Assembly (NCBI RefSeq): GCF_900290275.1
Contig: NZ_LT985324.1
Span: 569,465 to 633,464 of the forward strand
DNA: 64,000 nucleotides
Direction of reading: 5' to 3'
From: Prevotella merdae
GTDB taxonomy: Bacteria > Bacteroidota > Bacteroidia > Bacteroidales > Bacteroidaceae
Both the position numbers and the translations under genes were made by a program. Position 1 is the first letter of the stretch, and every line of letters begins with the position of its first letter. The notes beneath the pieces are model-generated. The model saw only the letters and a list, made by a program, of their open reading frames with translations. It was not told the origin of the DNA and ran no database searches. Shown in pieces: positions 8,746 to 18,158 of this stretch.

Positions 8746-9858
8746 TTACAATTCGTTCTCCTTCATCTTCTCGGCATTCTCGGCTACAGTCAGAGCGTCG
8801 ATCATTGGTTGGATGTTACCACCCATAAAGCCAGGAAGGTCGTATACGGTCATGCCAATGCGATGATCGGTTACACGGCCTTGAGGGAAGTTGTAGGTAC
8901 GAATCTTTGCCGAACGGTCACCAGTAGACACAAGAGTCTTACGGCGGTTGGGAAAATCGTCAAAATACTTCTGATGCTCCTTTTCATATATATATGTACG
9001 CAAGCGTGCAAGAGCTCTTTCCTTGTTCTTTGGCTGGTCGCGAGTTTCGGTACACTCAATAAGGATTTCTTCTACCTCTCCAGTGTTAGGGTTTTTCCAC
9101 ATATAGCGGGCACGAACACCAGATTCCACCTTGTTTACGTTCTGACCACCGGCACCAGAAGAGCGGAAAGTATCCCATTTTATTTCGCCTTCGTTGATGT
9201 TAACCTCAAAAGGATCGGCCTCAGGAAGAACGGCTACTGTAGCTGCGGATGTCTGCATACGACCATTCGACTCGGTTACAGGCACACGTTGTACGCGGTG
9301 AACGCCCGACTCATACTTTAATGTGCCATATACGTTGTCGCCACTTACAGCAAAGCATATTTCCTTAAAGCCGCCTACGGCTCCCTCGCTCTCGCTTGTT
9401 ACTGATACTGCCCAACCTTTCGACTCGCAATACTTCTTGTACATCATGAATATTTCGCCAGCAAAGAGACAAGCCTCGTCGCCACCAGTACCGGCACGAA
9501 CCTCCATCTGTACGTTCTTAGCGTCTTCTGGATCCTTAGGTACAAGCGCAATCTTTATCTCTTCCTCGAGTTTAGGCTGAAGTTCCTCGTTGGTAGCAAG
9601 TTCCTCTCGTGCCATCTCCTTCATATCTGCATCTTGCTCGTTCATAAGGATATCCTTTGCCTCAGCAATGCCGTTAAGACAATTGATATACTTCTGGCGA
9701 AGCTTCATGATGTCCTCCAGATCCTTGTACTCCTTTGTAAGTTTCACATAACGCTGCTGGTCAGCAATTACAGAAGGGTCTGTTATGAGAGTAGATACTT
9801 CCTCATAACGAGCCTCTAGTCCGTCGAGTTTTTCTAATATATTATTGTTTTCTGCCAT
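8746..9858 (-). CDS. prfA: Peptide chain release factor 1
   Basis: RF1 recognises UAA and UAG stop codons and triggers peptide release on the ribosome. The 370-aa protein has the GGQ hydrolysis motif at 237-239 (SGAGGQN) and a PVT tripeptide at 193-195, the PxT anticodon-like motif that separates RF1 from RF2 (SPF). The N-terminal helical domain is acidic. Length is normal. It lies 56 nt downstream of purM on the same strand and upstream of pyrF. Confidence 0.97.
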   Translation of the reverse strand: MAENNNILEKLDGLEARYEEVSTLITDPSVIADQQRYVKLTKEYKDLEDIMKLRQKYINCLNGIAEAKDILMNEQDADMKEMAREELATNEELQPKLEEEIKIALVPKDPEDAKNVQMEVRAGTGGDEACLFAGEIFMMYKKYCESKGWAVSVTSESEGAVGGFKEICFAVSGDNVYGTLKYESGVHRVQRVPVTESNGRMQTSAATVAVLPEADPFEVNINEGEIKWDTFRSSGAGGQNVNKVESGVRARYMWKNPNTGEVEEILIECTETRDQPKNKERALARLRTYIYEKEHQKYFDDFPNRRKTLVSTGDRSAKIRTYNFPQGRVTDHRIGMTVYDLPGFMGGNIQPMIDALTVAENAEKMKENEL

Positions 9859-9914
9859 TTGTAGTATTTTGTAGTAGACAAGTAATAATTACTGCTCAAC
9901 TATTTATTATATAA

Positions 9915-11084
9915 TTAATATTCGAATTCACCATATTCAGACTTGATGAGCAGCGAGCGCTTGCCTTCCTCGATATGTCCAACAATCTGTGCATCGATAT
10001 TGAAGTTCTTGCTTATCTCTATCACTTTTTCGGCAACCTCAGGACGTACATATATCTCCATACGGTGACCCATATTGAATACCTTGTACATTTCCTTCCA
10101 GTCGGTCTGGCTCTGCTCCTGGATAGCACGGAAGAGTGGGGGAACAGGGAACATATTGTCCTTGATAACACGGCAGTTTTCGCCTACGAAGTGAAGCACC
10201 TTAGTCTGTGCGCCACCAGTACAGTGAACCATACCATGAATTTCTGGACGCAACTCGTCAAGCAATCGCTTGATAACAGGAGCGTATGTACGTGTAGGCG
10301 ATAATACAAGTTTGCCTGCATTTATAGGTGAACCCTCAACCGAATCGTCAAGACGATAGCCTCCGCTGTATACCAGCTCGTTAGGTACAGCATGGTCGTA
10401 GCTCTCAGGATATTTCTCGGCAAGATACTTAGAGAATACATCGTGGCGGGCACTTGTAAGTCCGTTTGAACCCATACCACCATTGTATTCCTTCTCGTAT
10501 GTAGCCTGTCCAAATGATGCAAGACCAACAATAACATCGCCCGGACGTATGTTTGCATTGTCGATAACGTCCTTACGCTTCATACGGCATGTAACGGTAG
10601 AGTCGACAATAATGGTGCGAACAAGGTCGCCAACATCAGCAGTCTCGCCACCAGTAGCGTATACACCAACACCCATCTTGCGCAAGTCGGCAAGCAGTTC
10701 GTCGGTTCCGTTGATAACAGCAGATATAACCTCGCCCGGAATAAGCATCTTGTTACGGCCTATAGTGCTTGATACTAGGATGTTGTCTACGGCACCTACG
10801 CAAAGAAGGTCGTCGGTATTCATAACGATGGCATCTTGTGCCACACCCTTCCAAACACTAAGGTCGCCAGTTTCTTTCCAATAAAGGTATGCAAGAGACG
10901 ACTTTGTGCCAGCACCATCGGCATGCATGATGTTGCAGTATTCGGGGTCGCCTCCAAGAATATCAGGAATAATCTTACAGAAAGCCTGTGGATAAAGACC
11001 CTTATCAATATTCTTAATGGCGTTGTGCACATCTTCTTTAGCTGCGCTTACACCGCGCATCATGTATCTGTTCGATTTGTCCAT
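9915..11084 (-). CDS. purM: Phosphoribosylformylglycinamidine cyclo-ligase (AIR synthase)
   Basis: PurM closes the imidazole ring of AIR in purine synthesis, using ATP. The 389-aa product has the AIRS fold, with an ATP/Mg-binding region around MNTDDLLCVGA (about 88-98) and the YATGGETADVGD loop near residue 142. The C-terminal half includes VHCTGGAQTKVLHF. It is longer than E. coli PurM (about 345 aa), as seen in Bacteroidetes homologues. It sits between aroE and prfA in the minus-strand run. Confidence 0.95.
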   Translation of the reverse strand: MDKSNRYMMRGVSAAKEDVHNAIKNIDKGLYPQAFCKIIPDILGGDPEYCNIMHADGAGTKSSLAYLYWKETGDLSVWKGVAQDAIVMNTDDLLCVGAVDNILVSSTIGRNKMLIPGEVISAVINGTDELLADLRKMGVGVYATGGETADVGDLVRTIIVDSTVTCRMKRKDVIDNANIRPGDVIVGLASFGQATYEKEYNGGMGSNGLTSARHDVFSKYLAEKYPESYDHAVPNELVYSGGYRLDDSVEGSPINAGKLVLSPTRTYAPVIKRLLDELRPEIHGMVHCTGGAQTKVLHFVGENCRVIKDNMFPVPPLFRAIQEQSQTDWKEMYKVFNMGHRMEIYVRPEVAEKVIEISKNFNIDAQIVGHIEEGKRSLLIKSEYGEFEY

Positions 11085-11138
11085 TGTCGTATTTTTGTTT
11101 TGTTTATTGTCAATGTTATTGTTATGTGTGTAATTGGT

Positions 11139-11891
11139 TTAAAGTTGTTCCTCGCCGTTCCAGAAATCCCAACTGGCAAAGGCTTGTAATAGAAGCATCT
11201 CCAAACCATTCTTTGTTGTGGCGCCATACTTGGCACCTTTCTTCATAAAAAGAGTTTCGTCGGGGTTGTAGATGAGGTCGTACAGAATGGTGTGTGTGTC
11301 CATAGCCTCATATGGAAGGTCGGGGCAGGTGTCGGCCTTGGGATACATGCCGAGTGGGGTACAGTTTACTATAACATTATACTCTTTTATGAGCTCGGGT
11401 GTAACTTCTTCGTATGTTATGCAACCGCTTTTCTTGGCTCTGCTAACAAACAATGTTTCAAGTCCAAGCGACTTCAGGCCATATTCTATAGCGCGTGAAG
11501 CACCACCAGTACCCAGGATAAGTGCCTTCTTGTGGAAATTCTCAAGCATAGGCTCAATGCTGCGTGTAAAGCCAATGACATCGCTGTTGAAACCTTTAAG
11601 CGTGACATTCTTGCCCTTGCGTGTTATGCGTATAACATTAACAGCGCCAATAGCGCGTGCTTCAGGACTAAGCTCGTCGATGTAGCTTATCACCTTTTGC
11701 TTGTATGGAATTGTTACGTTAAGTCCTTTAAGCTCTGGGGTTGAAGCGAGAATCTCAGGTAAATCCTCTATATTAGGAATCTCAAAATTGATGTATCGCG
11801 CATTGATGCCTTCGTTGGCAAACTTCTCGTTGAAGAAGCTAACGGAGAAAGAGTGTCCTAAAGGGAATCCTATTAATCCATACTTATCCAT
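11139..11891 (-). CDS. aroE: Shikimate dehydrogenase
   Basis: AroE reduces 3-dehydroshikimate to shikimate with NADPH in the chorismate pathway. The 250-aa protein has the shikimate-binding GHSFS motif (12-16), the catalytic Lys in NVTIPYKQK (58-66), the FNSDVIG segment with the paired Asp, and the NADP-binding GTGGASRAI loop near 128-136. It is at the short end of the family (usually 270-280). It lies 55 nt upstream of purM and 27 nt downstream of ubiE. Confidence 0.95.
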   Translation of the reverse strand: MDKYGLIGFPLGHSFSVSFFNEKFANEGINARYINFEIPNIEDLPEILASTPELKGLNVTIPYKQKVISYIDELSPEARAIGAVNVIRITRKGKNVTLKGFNSDVIGFTRSIEPMLENFHKKALILGTGGASRAIEYGLKSLGLETLFVSRAKKSGCITYEEVTPELIKEYNVIVNCTPLGMYPKADTCPDLPYEAMDTHTILYDLIYNPDETLFMKKGAKYGATTKNGLEMLLLQAFASWDFWNGEEQL

Positions 11892-11918
11892 AATAATTAT
11901 TGTTTGTTAGTCGGAGTT

Positions 11919-12656
11919 TTATTTTGTAGCAAAGTACATAGTGCAGATTCCGAAGGTGAATCTTCTGAAAGAAGCCTCTTTAAAACCTGCCTTCTTGAGA
12001 ATTTCTGTCATACGCTCGCCTTGCGGGAAAGCCTCTATTGTGGCTGTAAGGTAGGTGTATGCAGTAGCGTCGCCAGAGATAAACTTACCGTATACTGGAA
12101 GAATAGTATGCGAGTAGACCTTAAACAGCTGTTTCATTGGAAATTGTACTGGTGTGGTAAGTTCCACTATGCATAGATGTCCTTCTGGTTTTAGGACACG
12201 GCACATCTCCTTAAGTCCGCGGTCAAGGTCTTGAAAGTTTCTTATTCCGAATGCTGCTGTTACAGCGTCGAATGAATTGTCAGGAAAAGACAATGCCATA
12301 CAGTCTTCCTTGCTGAATGATATGGTGTTGTCGAGCCCAAGTTTCTTGGTCTTTATTCGACCTACATTCATCATACCTTCGCTTATGTCTACTCCGACCA
12401 ACTTGTTTGGCTGGAGCATCTTGGCAGCTTGAATGGCAAAATCGCCAGTGCCCGTTGCTATGTCGAGCATCGTTTGTGGCTTAAATGGTTTCAAGCGCTT
12501 CAATGCTTTATGACGCCATATTTTGTCGATGTTCCAAGACAACCGGTGGTTAAGCTTGTCGTATGTTTGAGCAATGTTGTCAAACATCTGCTCCACTTGA
12601 GCCCCTTTTTCCTCGTTGTCGTTGTATGGCTTTATTTGTTCTTGTTTGTATGTCAT
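11919..12656 (-). CDS. menG: Demethylmenaquinone methyltransferase
   Basis: UbiE/MenG-family SAM-dependent C-methyltransferase of 245 aa. It performs the last step of menaquinone synthesis; a ubiquinone role is unlikely in Bacteroidales. Signature segments are [13 protein letters not shown] near 25-37, the SAM-binding [16 protein letters not shown] (about 63-78) and [13 protein letters not shown] (about 133-145). It heads the minus-strand run ubiE-aroE-purM-prfA-pyrF. Its start lies only 24 nt beyond a terminator-like hairpin that follows purC, with no visible -7 element between. The name ubiE is also used. Confidence 0.94.
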   Translation of the reverse strand: MTYKQEQIKPYNDNEEKGAQVEQMFDNIAQTYDKLNHRLSWNIDKIWRHKALKRLKPFKPQTMLDIATGTGDFAIQAAKMLQPNKLVGVDISEGMMNVGRIKTKKLGLDNTISFSKEDCMALSFPDNSFDAVTAAFGIRNFQDLDRGLKEMCRVLKPEGHLCIVELTTPVQFPMKQLFKVYSHTILPVYGKFISGDATAYTYLTATIEAFPQGERMTEILKKAGFKEASFRRFTFGICTMYFATK

Positions 12657-12679
12657 TGTCTTGTTCTTAAAACCAAATA

Positions 12680-12716
12680 AGAGGGTGTGTCAAAATATCT
12701 TTTTTGACACACCTTC
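12680..12716 (-). terminator. GGGTGTGTC-type terminator hairpin after purC
   Basis: AGAGGGTGTGTCAAAA at 12680-12695 pairs with TTTTTGACACACCTTCT at 12700-12716, with one mismatch. It stands just past the purC stop. The same stem sequence recurs at 21686-21866 (as a split pair) and at 34505-34538, so this is one member of a sequence-conserved hairpin family. Confidence 0.8.
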
Positions 12717-12728
12717 TATAAAAACCGT

Positions 12729-13679
12729 TTACTTGCGTGTGGCAAGGTATGCAGCTACGTTCTTTTCGATACGTGCAGCGATATCGCCTTCCTCTACAGT
12801 CTTGTCGAATGTTTCGCCTGTGATATGCTCGTAAAGTTCGATGTAGCGGTTGCTTACGCTTTCTGCATATTCGTCTGTAATTTCAGGCATAGTCTGTCCT
12901 GGCTCGTTCATAAAGTTATGCTCGATGAGCCACTGACGTACAAACTCTTTAGAGAGCTGCTTCTGAGGCAATCCCTTCTCAAACTTCTCCTCGTAGCCGT
13001 CTGCATAGAAGTAGCGGCTTGAGTCAGGTGTATGAATCTCGTCGATAAGATAAACCTTGCCGTCGCGCTTGCCAAACTCGTACTTTGTATCAACGAGTAT
13101 AAGACCACGCTTGGCTGCCATCTCCTGACCACGCTGGAATATACGGCGTGTGTAGTCTTCCATTACAGCATAGTCTTCGGCACTTACTATACCTTGGGCT
13201 ATAATTTCCTCCTTAGATATGTTCATATCATGACCTTCGTCGGCCTTAGTTGTAGGAGTGATGATAGGCTCTGGGAAACGCTGGTTCTCCTTCATTCCTT
13301 CAGGAAGTTTCACGCCACAAAGTTCACGGCAGCCTTCTTTATAGGCACGCCAAGCCGAACCAGTGAGGATAGAACGGATAATCATTTCTACACGGAACCC
13401 TTCGCATTTAAGACCAACTGTAACCATTGGGTCTGGAGTTGCGAGTTTCCAGTTAGGACAGATGTCGGTAGTTGCGTCAAGGAACTTGGCGGCAATCTGA
13501 TTCAATACTTGTCCTTTGAAGGGTATGCCTTTAGGCAATACAACGTCGAATGCAGAGATTCGGTCGGTTGCAACCATTACGATAACATCGTCGTTGATGT
13601 CGTACACATCGCGTACCTTGCCATGATACACGCTTTTCTGTCCTTCAAAATGAAAATCAGTTTTTGTAAGTGCTTTCAT
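12729..13679 (-). CDS. purC: Phosphoribosylaminoimidazole-succinocarboxamide synthase
   Basis: PurC joins CAIR and aspartate to make SAICAR in purine synthesis. The 316-aa protein begins with the KVRDVYDI strand typical of the fold (about 21-28) and contains [16 protein letters not shown] near 101-116. LVDTKYEFG and [13 protein letters not shown] fall near 197-222, matching the ATP and substrate site. The length is that of the longer bacterial/yeast-like class. It lies 17 nt downstream of phoH, so the two are probably cotranscribed, ending at the 12680 hairpin. Confidence 0.96.
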   Translation of the reverse strand: MKALTKTDFHFEGQKSVYHGKVRDVYDINDDVIVMVATDRISAFDVVLPKGIPFKGQVLNQIAAKFLDATTDICPNWKLATPDPMVTVGLKCEGFRVEMIIRSILTGSAWRAYKEGCRELCGVKLPEGMKENQRFPEPIITPTTKADEGHDMNISKEEIIAQGIVSAEDYAVMEDYTRRIFQRGQEMAAKRGLILVDTKYEFGKRDGKVYLIDEIHTPDSSRYFYADGYEEKFEKGLPQKQLSKEFVRQWLIEHNFMNEPGQTMPEITDEYAESVSNRYIELYEHITGETFDKTVEEGDIAARIEKNVAAYLATRK

Positions 13680-13696
13680 ATTCTTTTTTTATTTGT

Positions 13697-14671
13697 TTAT
13701 GAATTCTCTCTTGTTGTTTCCTGACTTTTTGCAAGAGCCTTGTCGTGCGATTCGTAAGCGTTTACGATTCGTGTTACAAGCTTGTGTCTTACAATGTCTT
13801 TCTGTCCAAGTGATACAAAGCCTATTCCTTCCACATTCTTAAGAATGTCTAGAGATTCGGCAAGTCCGCTTCTCTGTCCGCGTGGAAGGTCAATCTGTGT
13901 CATATCTCCGGTAATAACCATCTTTGTGTTCCATCCCATTCGGGTAAGGAACATTCTGAGCTGTGCTGTAGTTGTGTTTTGTGCTTCGTCAAGAATCACT
14001 ACAGCGTCGCTAAGTGTTCGGCCTCGCATAAATGCAAGTGGAGCAATCTGTATGATGTTCTTCTCCATCATGTCTTGCAACTTAACTGCCGGCAGCATAT
14101 CCTCAAGAGCATCGTATAGAGGTTGCAGATATGGGTCTATCTTGTCTTTCATATCTCCTGGCAGAAATCCAAGTTTCTCGCCAGCTTCTACGGCTGGACG
14201 CGAAAGTATAATCTTACGGATGGCCTTTTCTTTCAAGGCTCTTACAGCAAGCGCTATGCTTAGATATGTCTTGCCGGTACCAGCGGGGCCAGTGGCAAAT
14301 ATCATGTCGTTGTTCTCAAAAGCGTCAACCAGCTTCTGTTGGTTCTCGCTCTTGCATTTTATTGGCTTACCTGAGATGTTGTAAACAATTACACCTTTAA
14401 CACCTTCTTCTTTGGTCTGTCGGCCTTTGATTATGTCAAGGATGTCTTCGTCGTTGATGTTATTGTATTTAAGGACATGACGGCGCATCTTTTCTACGTT
14501 CTCCTCAAATGATGCCATTTCCTCTTCGTCACCAAGAACGCGAATGATATTGTCGCGTGCGACAATTCGCAATTTTGGATACAAAGACTTAATCATTTGT
14601 AGATGCGCGTTGCCAACCCCGTAGAAAACTACCGGGTCTATATCTTCTAATATGATATGTTTCTCTATCAA
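13697..14671 (-). CDS. phoH: PhoH-family ATPase
   Basis: Cytoplasmic PhoH-like P-loop protein of 324 aa. Walker A is GPAGTGKTYL at 128-137 and Walker B is VVILDEAQNTT near 227-237, with a conserved ITGDMTQIDLP segment after it. The N-terminal about 100 residues include a KH-like region (ARDNIIRVLGDEEEM). The family is linked to RNA metabolism (YbeZ type), although here ybeY is not adjacent. It is the first gene of phoH-purC, with a good -7 element about 25 nt upstream, in a divergent intergenic region shared with the DUF5715 gene. Confidence 0.93.
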   Translation of the reverse strand: MIEKHIILEDIDPVVFYGVGNAHLQMIKSLYPKLRIVARDNIIRVLGDEEEMASFEENVEKMRRHVLKYNNINDEDILDIIKGRQTKEEGVKGVIVYNISGKPIKCKSENQQKLVDAFENNDMIFATGPAGTGKTYLSIALAVRALKEKAIRKIILSRPAVEAGEKLGFLPGDMKDKIDPYLQPLYDALEDMLPAVKLQDMMEKNIIQIAPLAFMRGRTLSDAVVILDEAQNTTTAQLRMFLTRMGWNTKMVITGDMTQIDLPRGQRSGLAESLDILKNVEGIGFVSLGQKDIVRHKLVTRIVNAYESHDKALAKSQETTRENS

Positions 14672-14696
14672 AATGTATAAAGTATCTTTTTGCGTG

Positions 14697-14704
14697 CAAA
14701 GTTA
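14697..14704 (-). promoter_or_regulatory. -7 element (TAACTTTG) of phoH-purC
   Basis: The minus strand reads TAACTTTGC, an exact TAnnTTTG match, 25 nt before the phoH start. It faces away from the divergent promoter at 14779. Confidence 0.7.
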
Positions 14705-14778
14705 GTGAAAAAATCCGATTAAGCGAAAAGAATGAAAATTTTTAATAGTCATTGTTTTGTATTGTCTTTGAATTGCGC

Positions 14779-14786
14779 TAACTTTG
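14779..14786 (+). promoter_or_regulatory. -7 element (TAACTTTG) of DUF5715 gene
   Basis: TAACTTTGC on the plus strand ends only 8 nt before the ATG at 14795. Because this element overlaps the upstream in-frame extension, it argues for the 14795 start and implies a leaderless or almost leaderless mRNA. Confidence 0.7.
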
Positions 14787-14794
14787 CATATATT

Positions 14795-15628
14795 ATGACG
14801 AAAGTAAGTAAAAAAAGATATTTGCAGTGTTTCGGACTGGTAGTTATTGCTTTGGCAATAGTTCGTGTATCATTTCCTCAGGTTACAGGCAAGAATGTAG
14901 GCAAAAGTGATACTGTTGCTATACAGAATAAAGATGAGATTGCAGAAAACCGCGATTCCATCGAACTTGTTAGTGATGTGGATGCGGGAGTGAAGGACAC
15001 TATTGTGAAACCTTTGGGCAAGCCTTCCATATTCTTTAATGCTGACGGTACGTTGGTTAAGAACCGTATTTATAGTGTGCCGCACTTTGGTAATGCTTTT
15101 CCTGACCAGAATGATGTTCAGCTTGTAGCAGCAACCAAGCATGGTGTAAGTGCTGTTATTGACAGGGCGGATGCAGAAAAGCGCAAGTCGGAACTTGTGT
15201 ATGTTGGCAGCAGTCCATTCTATCATGTAGACAAGCTTAAAAGTAGTATACCATACTTGGTGCCGCGAGCTGCTGTATTGTTGCAAGACATCGGACGCAA
15301 CTTCTTTGACAGTTTGCAGACCAAACAGATTCCTCTTCATAAGGTTATTGTTACATCTGTATTGCGCAGCAAGTCGGATGTGGCAAAGTTGCGCTCGCAT
15401 AACGGTAATGCAACAGAAAACTCATGCCATCTTTATGGTACAACATTCGACATCTGTTATAACCGTTATTTGACCGTTGAAGACCCCGAGGGTGTTGCAC
15501 GCCGTAAGGTTCGCAACGACACATTGAAGTGGGTATTAAGCGAGGTTCTTAACGATATGCGCAAGAACCAACGCTGTTATGTCAAGTATGAGGTGAAACA
15601 GGGATGCTTCCACATCACTGTAAATTAA
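14795..15628 (+). CDS. Exported DUF5715-type protein with M15-peptidase-like motif
   Basis: The 277-aa product starts with a basic stretch and one hydrophobic segment (about 9-27), a signal anchor or signal peptide. The start at 14795 is preferred over an in-frame ATG at 14732 because a promoter element lies between them. A low-complexity linker runs to about 75. In the globular part, S210-C-H-L-Y-G-T-T-F-D219 matches the SxHxxGxxxD zinc-site pattern of M15 (VanY/VanX-type) peptidases, and H273 near the C-terminus could be the third ligand. The usual Glu just before that His is not evident. I infer a peptidoglycan-related exported domain; activity is uncertain. It converges on the yihY-like gene with a 3-nt gap. 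Confidence 0.75.
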   Translation: MTKVSKKRYLQCFGLVVIALAIVRVSFPQVTGKNVGKSDTVAIQNKDEIAENRDSIELVSDVDAGVKDTIVKPLGKPSIFFNADGTLVKNRIYSVPHFGNAFPDQNDVQLVAATKHGVSAVIDRADAEKRKSELVYVGSSPFYHVDKLKSSIPYLVPRAAVLLQDIGRNFFDSLQTKQIPLHKVIVTSVLRSKSDVAKLRSHNGNATENSCHLYGTTFDICYNRYLTVEDPEGVARRKVRNDTLKWVLSEVLNDMRKNQRCYVKYEVKQGCFHITVN

Positions 15629-15631
15629 TGT

Positions 15632-16957
15632 TTACAGGTCTTTTAGCATCACTTGTCTTTGCTCTGTAAGATATTCGTTTCGGCTTGCTATTATTTTTCT
15701 CCATGCAGGAGAGGCAAGCCGTTTCATATCAATGTTTAAGGTCCACTTGCCATATGCCTCTATTCGGTCGATAACAGTTCCCACAGAAAGACGTGTTATA
15801 CATTCGGCAGGTTGGTAGTGTGTAGTCTCACCTTTATCGCCACTTGTTATTTCAGTCAAGATGTGTGTTTGCGACAATTCGTACAACAACTCATTTACTA
15901 TGCGTATAGGTATGCCCGTTTGTAGCTTAAGGTCGAGAGCCGAGAAAGGTTTACCTCCATTGGCAAAGCGTTTGCATATCTGGCTTGTGAGCACAATGCA
16001 CAATAGCATCTTGTATCTATGGCTTAGGTCTTCGGTCTTAGTTCTGAAGGCAAAGTCTTCCATGTTTTGACTTGCATAGCACAATTCTGCTCCGAAGAGA
16101 CATATCAGCCATGATATCTGCACCCATAACATGAACATAGGCAAAGCGGCAAACGATCCATAGATGGCATTGTAGCTGCTTACCCATATCTGTGAGTGGA
16201 TATAGAACAACTGTAGTCCTTGCATTGCTACACCGGCAAGAATACCAGGCACAACTGCACATCCTATCTTTACTTTGGTATTTGGCATGAACACATACAA
16301 TGCTACAAACACGCCCGACATTATGACATATGGCATGAGTTGCAGGAAGAATTGCATTATTGGACCTAACAGCATTGTGTCTTCTATCTGCTGGAATATG
16401 GTGGCGAAGAAGATGCTTATACCAGAGGTTATAACTATGACCAACGGAACGAGCAAGAACATTGATGTATAGTCGGTTATGGTACGGAAGACGCTTCGAG
16501 GCTTCTTTACCTGCCAGATATAGTTGAAAGTCTGCTCGATGTTGCTTACAAGCATTATCACTGTGAAGAGCATAAATATAAGACCAATACCAAGGAACAG
16601 GCCACTTTTGGTATGTACAAGGTATGAGTTGACAAAGCCGATAATTGTCTCGGCTGCTTGTGGCTGACTTGACAACGACTCGCGAAACCATGCTTCTATA
16701 TACTTGTTGTAGCCAAAGCCTCGTGCAATGGCAAACACCACAGCAAGTATTGGCACAATAGCAAGAAGGGTAGAGTAGGTAAGGGCTGCCGCTGAGCTTG
16801 TTATACGTTTGGTGGTTGTGAATTCTACTGCAAGTATCAGCTTTTTCAGAACAGTGTACATAAAGAAGCGTATAGGTGACACTTCGTTATGGCGTATGCT
16901 CCAAATGTCTGTAGTTAGAAATCTGTACAGTTTTATATATGTTGACTTGATGTTCAT
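15632..16957 (-). CDS. YihY/BrkB-family inner-membrane protein
   Basis: A 441-aa membrane protein of the family once mislabelled ribonuclease BN. Six or so hydrophobic segments fall between about residues 30 and 295, with the family's AAALTYSTLLAIVPILAVVFA and NAIYGSFAALPMFMLWVQISW regions. From about 300 to the end is a soluble extension of roughly 140 aa with winged-helix-like character (GIPIRIVNELLYELS...TILTEI region), found in some Bacteroidetes members. Molecular function is unknown. It is probably cotranscribed with the upstream helix-hairpin-helix gene; the 80-nt AT-rich gap shows no promoter of its own. Confidence 0.88.
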   Translation of the reverse strand: MNIKSTYIKLYRFLTTDIWSIRHNEVSPIRFFMYTVLKKLILAVEFTTTKRITSSAAALTYSTLLAIVPILAVVFAIARGFGYNKYIEAWFRESLSSQPQAAETIIGFVNSYLVHTKSGLFLGIGLIFMLFTVIMLVSNIEQTFNYIWQVKKPRSVFRTITDYTSMFLLVPLVIVITSGISIFFATIFQQIEDTMLLGPIMQFFLQLMPYVIMSGVFVALYVFMPNTKVKIGCAVVPGILAGVAMQGLQLFYIHSQIWVSSYNAIYGSFAALPMFMLWVQISWLICLFGAELCYASQNMEDFAFRTKTEDLSHRYKMLLCIVLTSQICKRFANGGKPFSALDLKLQTGIPIRIVNELLYELSQTHILTEITSGDKGETTHYQPAECITRLSVGTVIDRIEAYGKWTLNIDMKRLASPAWRKIIASRNEYLTEQRQVMLKDL

Positions 16958-17037
16958 TGTCTGTATATGGATTAGTATTCTATATATTATATAATGTATA
17001 TGGTTCTATATATTTACTTTGTTTTTTATATATTGAT

Positions 17038-17985
17038 TTAGTATTCTATATATGGTTCAATCCGGTTGATGTCGAATTCGGTGAATTCTTTCAGCAGTTT
17101 AAGTTCCTTAATGTCTTTTATCTCGCCGTGCAATCTACGGTAGTCGGTTATGGCACGTGCTTGATAGTAGTTGATGTATGGATGTCGTTTTAGCCGTGCC
17201 AGTGACATCTTGTTAACATTAAGTTTTTGGATATTGTCTTTATCAATATGTATATATTGTATAGCCTCTTCCGGAAAGTTTTCTATTTCCTGCAGTTGCT
17301 GTTTCGACACAAAGCCTCCCAATTGTTCACGGTATCTCATAGTTTGCCGTGCATAGTATGAGCCTATTCCAGGAATAGTCTTTAGTTGGGTTGTATCTGA
17401 TGCGTTTATATTAAGTTGCTCTCCTTTTCTAAGTTTAGGAGTGTAGGCGGTTGGCTTTTCTGATTTTATTTCAGTTGTTTCTTTCTCGGAGTATTCCTTT
17501 TTGTCATAATTGTTATATCTTTTATGATTTCTAACTTCTGCAAGAGTTGACGCCGGCAGGTATTCGTCAGATATCCTTATATATGGAGCAAGTCGGCGAT
17601 ACTGACCAACAGTCAGTCCGTATACATAAGCAAAATCTTCCTTGCTTCTGTATATGCCGCCTTTAGCGCGATACTTGCAGATATTGCGTACTTGCCATTC
17701 TTGCAGACCCAATCGTAGAAGTTGATCTCTGTCTGCTGTATTAGGATCGAAGTAGAATAATTCTTTGCGTAATTTGGCAGGTTCGTCGTTCTTGTTGTCA
17801 GTCTCCTTGCTTGCTATATTTGTTTCGCTTTGTTTAGTGGCGGTTTGAGCCGGAATAGGATTGCTCTCCATCCCTTCATTTTGCAATGTATAAATAGCAA
17901 TGCATGCGATAGCAACTAATACCAACAACGTCAATATCGCTCTACGGTCAGACTTGCATAAATAGCTAATTCTTTTCCAAAACAT
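17038..17985 (-). CDS. Membrane-anchored helix-hairpin-helix (ComEA-like) protein
   Basis: The 315-aa protein has an N-terminal membrane anchor at about 17-34, a charged linker, then three helix-hairpin-helix units. These are near 80-130 (FDPNTADRDQLLRLGL...), 190-240 (LNINASDTTQLKTIPGIG, closest to the ComEA consensus) and 250-305 (LNVNKMSLARLKRHPYI). HhH units bind DNA non-specifically, and ComEA is the periplasmic DNA receptor in transformation. This protein is larger and anchored the opposite way to a secreted ComEA, so a DNA-uptake role is inference. A good TTG-N20-TATTTTTG promoter lies upstream. Confidence 0.82.
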   Translation of the reverse strand: MFWKRISYLCKSDRRAILTLLVLVAIACIAIYTLQNEGMESNPIPAQTATKQSETNIASKETDNKNDEPAKLRKELFYFDPNTADRDQLLRLGLQEWQVRNICKYRAKGGIYRSKEDFAYVYGLTVGQYRRLAPYIRISDEYLPASTLAEVRNHKRYNNYDKKEYSEKETTEIKSEKPTAYTPKLRKGEQLNINASDTTQLKTIPGIGSYYARQTMRYREQLGGFVSKQQLQEIENFPEEAIQYIHIDKDNIQKLNVNKMSLARLKRHPYINYYQARAITDYRRLHGEIKDIKELKLLKEFTEFDINRIEPYIEY

Positions 17986-18039
17986 AGATTCTTTGATTTA
18001 AAGTTGTTAAGTTATATTGCTGATTATTTCAAACTTATG

Positions 18040-18047
18040 CAAAAATA
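18040..18047 (-). promoter_or_regulatory. -7 element (TATTTTTG) of HhH gene
   Basis: On the minus strand TATTTTTGC is preceded by a TTG with a 20-nt spacer, matching the Bacteroidetes TTG-N19/20-TAnnTTTG promoter. It lies about 55 nt before the start at 17985. Confidence 0.7.
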
Positions 18048-18087
18048 CGACTTCTTTCTTGAACTTACAAGAACTTTGATAAAATAA

Positions 18088-18125
18088 AAGAAGAGGCAAC
18101 CGCAATTAAGCAGTTGCCTCTTCTT
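18088..18125 (-). terminator. htpG intrinsic terminator
   Basis: A 13-bp inverted repeat, AAGAAGAGGCAAC at 18088-18100 and GTTGCCTCTTCTT at 18113-18125, is followed on the minus strand by TTTATTTTAT. It lies 34 nt past the htpG stop. Confidence 0.85.
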
Positions 18126-18158
18126 CAATTGTATTAAAACAAAATAGTTTTGTTATAT

